Shown: one piece after another, positions 6,369-8,697 of the stretch
Layout: every line of letters starts with the position of its first letter
Numbering within the stretch: position 1 is the first letter of the stretch
DNA from: an uncultured Paracoccaceae bacterium
GTDB lineage: Bacteria > Pseudomonadota > Alphaproteobacteria > Rhodobacterales > Rhodobacteraceae
Assembly: GCA_937907485.1 (NCBI GenBank)
Contig: CALESR010000164.1
Coordinates: forward strand, 1 to 8,697
Length of the DNA stretch: 8,697 bases
Reading direction: 5' to 3'
Notes under the pieces: model-generated
What the model saw: only the letters and a program-made list of their open reading frames with translations
Told to the model about the DNA's origin: nothing
Databases searched by the model: none
Position numbers and translations under genes: made by a program

Positions 6369-7051
6369 GCCGCCACCCCGAAATAGGCGGCGCGCAGGCT
6401 GTGCGCCGTGACCCCATGCGCAGGCCCCTGATGCGAGATGCGGCCCTTCAGCAGGCAGGTCACCTGCACGGACTCCTTGCAGGCGCGGGCGATGTCCTGA
6501 TCGACCAGCAGCACGGCGAGGCCCTGTGCACGCACCTGTGCCAACGCCGCGTAAACCTCGTCCACCACCTTGGGCGCCAGCCCCAGGGCGATTTCATCGC
6601 ACAGCAGCACGGCCGGATTGGTCGCCAGCGCGCGGGCAATCGCCACCATCTGCTGTTGTCCTCCCGACAGGTCGGCAGGCCGTGCGCGGCGTTTTTCCGA
6701 AAGGATTGGGAACAGGGCGAACAGCGCCTGCAACGACCACGGCCCCGGCCGCCCGCGCTGGCCGATGAGGATGTTTTCCTCGACACTCAGACTGTCGAAC
6801 AACAGCCGCCCCTCGGGCACCAGCGCCACCCCGCGGGCTGCGGCGTGGCGGGGGTCATAAGGGCGCCCGTCCAGCACGATCGCCCCGCGCCAGTCCGGCA
6901 TCAGCCCGGACAACAGCCGCAGCAGCGTGGATTTACCGGCACCATTGGCACCGACCAAGGCGTGACTCTGCCCGGCCTCAACGGCCAGCGACACGCCGTC
7001 CAGCGCCCGTGCCTGCCCATAGAACGCGCCGATCCCCTCAAGCCGCAGCAT
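6365..7051 (-). CDS. livF: ABC transporter ATP-binding protein (LivF-like)
   Basis: A 228-residue ATPase subunit energising the importer, on the cytoplasmic face. Walker A is GANGAGKS (residues 34-41), the ABC signature LSGGQ is intact at 128-132, and Walker B is AVLLCDE with D152 and catalytic E153. The switch position carries Q185 (VDQD), as in LivF proteins, which usually have VEQN rather than a histidine. VPEGRLLFDSLSVEENI (around 78-94) is a LivF hallmark. The ATG at 7051 lies inside the 3' end of the LivG-like gene (14-bp overlap), with only a weak GGGAG further upstream; its stop overlaps the LivH-like start. It is slightly shorter than typical LivF but complete in motifs. Confidence 0.93.
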   Translation of the reverse strand: MLRLEGIGAFYGQARALDGVSLAVEAGQSHALVGANGAGKSTLLRLLSGLMPDWRGAIVLDGRPYDPRHAAARGVALVPEGRLLFDSLSVEENILIGQRGRPGPWSLQALFALFPILSEKRRARPADLSGGQQQMVAIARALATNPAVLLCDEIALGLAPKVVDEVYAALAQVRAQGLAVLLVDQDIARACKESVQVTCLLKGRISHQGPAHGVTAHSLRAAYFGVAA

Positions 7052-7766
7052 CGGCGGGCACTCCCATATAGACCGCCTGCAACCCCGGATCGGACCAGAC
7101 CTGCGCGAAGGGGCCGTCGAGTGTCTTGGCGCCCCGGTCCATCACGATCAGCCGCTCGCAGGCGGCGCGCAGGGCCATGGGGATGTGCTCCACCCACAGG
7201 ATCGCCCGGCCTTCGCGCAGGCCCTGCACCAGGGCCACCATGGTGTCCACCTCAGGCTCGGTCAGGCCGGCGGCGATTTCATCCAGCAGCAGCACCCGCG
7301 GACGCGCCGCCAGCGCCTTGGCCAGTTCCAGACGCTTGCGGTCCAGAAGGCCAAGGGCGCCAGCGGTGGCCTGCGCCTTGTCGGCAAGGCCGCAGAGGGC
7401 CAGAACCTCGTCCACCCAGTCGCGCGCCGCCCGGTCGGACAGGCCGGCGCCGTAAAGCGCCGGCAACCGCACTGAATCGAGCACGCTCAGGCTGGCGAAA
7501 GTTTGTGGGATCTGGGCGGCGCGGGCGATGCCCGCGCGCACCCGTTCGTGCACCGCCAGACGGGTAATGTCGCGCCCGTCCAGCGTCAGCCGCCCGGCGT
7601 TGGGCCGCTGATCGCCCACCATCAGCGCCAGCAGAGTGCTTTTCCCGGCGCCGTTGGGGCCGATGACGCCAACACACTCGCCGGCGTCCAGCACCAGATC
7701 GACCGCATCGACCGCCGTCAGCGCGCCAAAGCGCCGCGTCACCCCGTTGAGCGCCAGCAGGCTCAT
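7038..7766 (-). CDS. livG: ABC transporter ATP-binding protein (LivG-like) with divergent signature motif
   Basis: A 242-residue ATPase, the partner of the LivF-like subunit in the nucleotide-binding dimer. Walker A is GPNGAGKS (36-43), the Q-loop is probably Q85 in ARAAQIPQTF, Walker B is VLLLDE with D162 and E163, and the switch histidine is H194 in LWVEHIP. Where LivG usually has an LSGGQ-like motif (often LPYGQQRRLEIARAL), this protein has LGLLDRKRLELAKAL (138-152), so the serine/glycines of the signature are missing while the following helix is conserved. Two complementary composite ATP sites would thus be unequal. I believe similar DRKRLELA-type LivG proteins exist, so this is probably a subgroup trait rather than damage. 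The ATG overlaps the stop of the binding-protein gene (ATGA). Confidence 0.92.
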   Translation of the reverse strand: MSLLALNGVTRRFGALTAVDAVDLVLDAGECVGVIGPNGAGKSTLLALMVGDQRPNAGRLTLDGRDITRLAVHERVRAGIARAAQIPQTFASLSVLDSVRLPALYGAGLSDRAARDWVDEVLALCGLADKAQATAGALGLLDRKRLELAKALAARPRVLLLDEIAAGLTEPEVDTMVALVQGLREGRAILWVEHIPMALRAACERLIVMDRGAKTLDGPFAQVWSDPGLQAVYMGVPADAAA

Positions 7767-8697
7767 GCGCCGCCCATCGCGATCATCTCGGCCTCGACTG
7801 GGATTTCCGGGGCCGAGGCGTTGTTGACCACCTTCAGTTCATAGGGATACCGCCCGCCCAAGCGCCGCCACTGGCCGCCCACCATCGGCAGCATCGCCAC
7901 GCTGCGCACTGGCGAGGTGGCCCAGTTCACGCGGCCCACGATGGTCTGCATGTCCATTGCGGCAATCGCGTCGCGGATGGACTCGTTGCTGGTGGGGTCG
8001 GCGGCATTGGCGACGGCGGCCAGACCCACCTCCCACAGCGCATGGCCAAAACCCAGCGGCTGGGTCCACTGCGCATTGGTCTCTGCCTCCCACTGGGCGG
8101 CGAGTTCGGCGGCACTCTGACCGGTCAGCGACGAGGCATAGGGAAACGCGGGCGACCACCAGACCTCGGTCGCGACGCCATCCGCGCTGTCACCAAGCGC
8201 GGCCACTCCGCCCGGAAACAGGAACGCCGCCGCCACGATCACCGCCTTGGGCGAGACACCGGCCTGCCGCAACTGGTTCCAGAACGGGATGAAGTGATCG
8301 GGATACATGAACCCCGACAGGATGTCCGGGCGTTCCGCCGCAAAGCGCGACACAAAGCTGGAGAAATCGTTGGTCATCATCTGGAACGGCCCGGCAGCCA
8401 GTTCGGTAAAGCCGCTCTGCCGCAGGAAGGCGGGCAGACCCATCTCGGGGTGCATCAGCCCCTGACCGGCGGGATTGTCCAAGAACAGCGTGCCGACGCT
8501 GCGGTTGGTCGGCACCATGTCCATCATCTGCACGAAGTTTTGCAGCGCCGAATCCGCTCCGCCGAAGACGTGGAAGGTATAGGGAAAGCCCTGCGCCGGA
8601 TTGCCGCCACGCGGGAACATCCACGCCTGCCACGGCACCATCGTGGAAATCACCGGCACGCCGCGTGTATCGGCCAACTCGCCGATCGCCGCCGCGC
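7763..8697 (-). CDS. Periplasmic substrate-binding protein of the Liv-type importer (5' end outside window)
   Basis: The reading frame is open to the right edge, giving 310 complete codons of the C-terminal part of a type I periplasmic binding protein (Peripla_BP_6 / LivK-like). These proteins are usually around 400 residues, so roughly 100 N-terminal residues, including the signal peptide, are missing. A TTG at 8677 is an internal codon, not the start. Family-like elements are the strand/loop GELADTRGVPVISTMVPWQ, the hinge-to-lobe segment VGTLFLDNPAGQG, PDILSGFMYPDHFIPFWNQLRQAGVSPKAVI, and a late LGFGHALWEVGLAAVANA stretch. The visible part is rich in Trp, Phe and Met (VPWQAWMFPRGG, VATEVWWSPAFPY), which could suit a ligand with a hydrophobic or aromatic portion. 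It heads the operon as far as can be seen and hands ligand to the LivHM-like channel. Ligand unknown. Confidence 0.9.
   Translation of the reverse strand, partial: AAAIGELADTRGVPVISTMVPWQAWMFPRGGNPAQGFPYTFHVFGGADSALQNFVQMMDMVPTNRSVGTLFLDNPAGQGLMHPEMGLPAFLRQSGFTELAAGPFQMMTNDFSSFVSRFAAERPDILSGFMYPDHFIPFWNQLRQAGVSPKAVIVAAAFLFPGGVAALGDSADGVATEVWWSPAFPYASSLTGQSAAELAAQWEAETNAQWTQPLGFGHALWEVGLAAVANAADPTSNESIRDAIAAMDMQTIVGRVNWATSPVRSVAMLPMVGGQWRRLGGRYPYELKVVNNASAPEIPVEAEMIAMGGA

Noticed and set aside
3740..6386. Long plus-strand open frames opposite the amidase and permeases (3740-4681, 4678-5577, 5568-6386)
   Set aside because: His/Arg/Gln-rich reverse complements of hydrophobic membrane-protein codons; no ribosome sites or domains.
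6401..7567. 388-codon plus-strand open frame opposite the two ATPase genes
   Set aside because: Lies across two genes with intact Walker and signature motifs on the minus strand; low-complexity Pro/Arg/Gln-rich translation.
8675..8677. TTG at 8677 as the start of the binding-protein gene
   Set aside because: The frame remains open to the window edge with family-like residues upstream, and starting here would lose the signal peptide and much of the N-terminal lobe.

Overview
The window is GC-rich and coded entirely on the minus strand: eight genes, read from the right edge towards the left. Base composition, the Ala/Arg/Gly-rich proteins and the gene content suggest an alphaproteobacterium, possibly of the Rhodobacter/Paracoccus kind. 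That assignment is an inference from style, not from a marker gene.

Right and middle (8697 to 3137): a tightly packed operon for a branched-chain-amino-acid-type (LivKGFHM / HAAT family) ABC importer plus an amidase. In transcription order it is: a periplasmic substrate-binding protein whose 5' end lies beyond the window, ATPase LivG-like, ATPase LivF-like, permease LivH-like, permease LivM-like, and an amidase-signature hydrolase. Every junction overlaps: four are ATGA stop/start overlaps and one is a 14-bp overlap, so the six genes are very probably co-transcribed and translationally coupled. The simplest reading is uptake of an amide-bearing compound and its hydrolysis in the cytoplasm to a carboxylate plus ammonia or amine. 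The substrate cannot be read from the sequence.

Left (3008 to 102): after a 128-bp non-coding gap comes a 652-residue one-component regulator. It has an OmpR-like winged helix, a bacterial transcriptional activator (BTAD) domain, a TolB/FlgO-like middle domain and C-terminal TPR-like repeats. After another 69 bp comes a PAP2/vanadium-haloperoxidase-fold protein that starts at TTG behind a perfect AGGAGG and carries six tandem His-Gly-Asn-Ser units at its N-terminus.

The 128-bp gap is the only substantial regulatory space in view. It holds four TTGC motifs spaced 14-31-14 bp, an 8-bp direct repeat 31 bp apart, a 7-bp inverted repeat, and a small palindrome containing the regulator's ribosome binding site. 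The regulator may control itself, the transporter/amidase operon, or both; the operon's own promoter is outside the window. No RNA genes, CRISPR arrays, insertion sequences or pseudogenes were found. Nothing here is clearly a new system. The most unusual items are the HGNS-repeat phosphatase/haloperoxidase-like protein and the regulator with its repeat-bearing upstream region.
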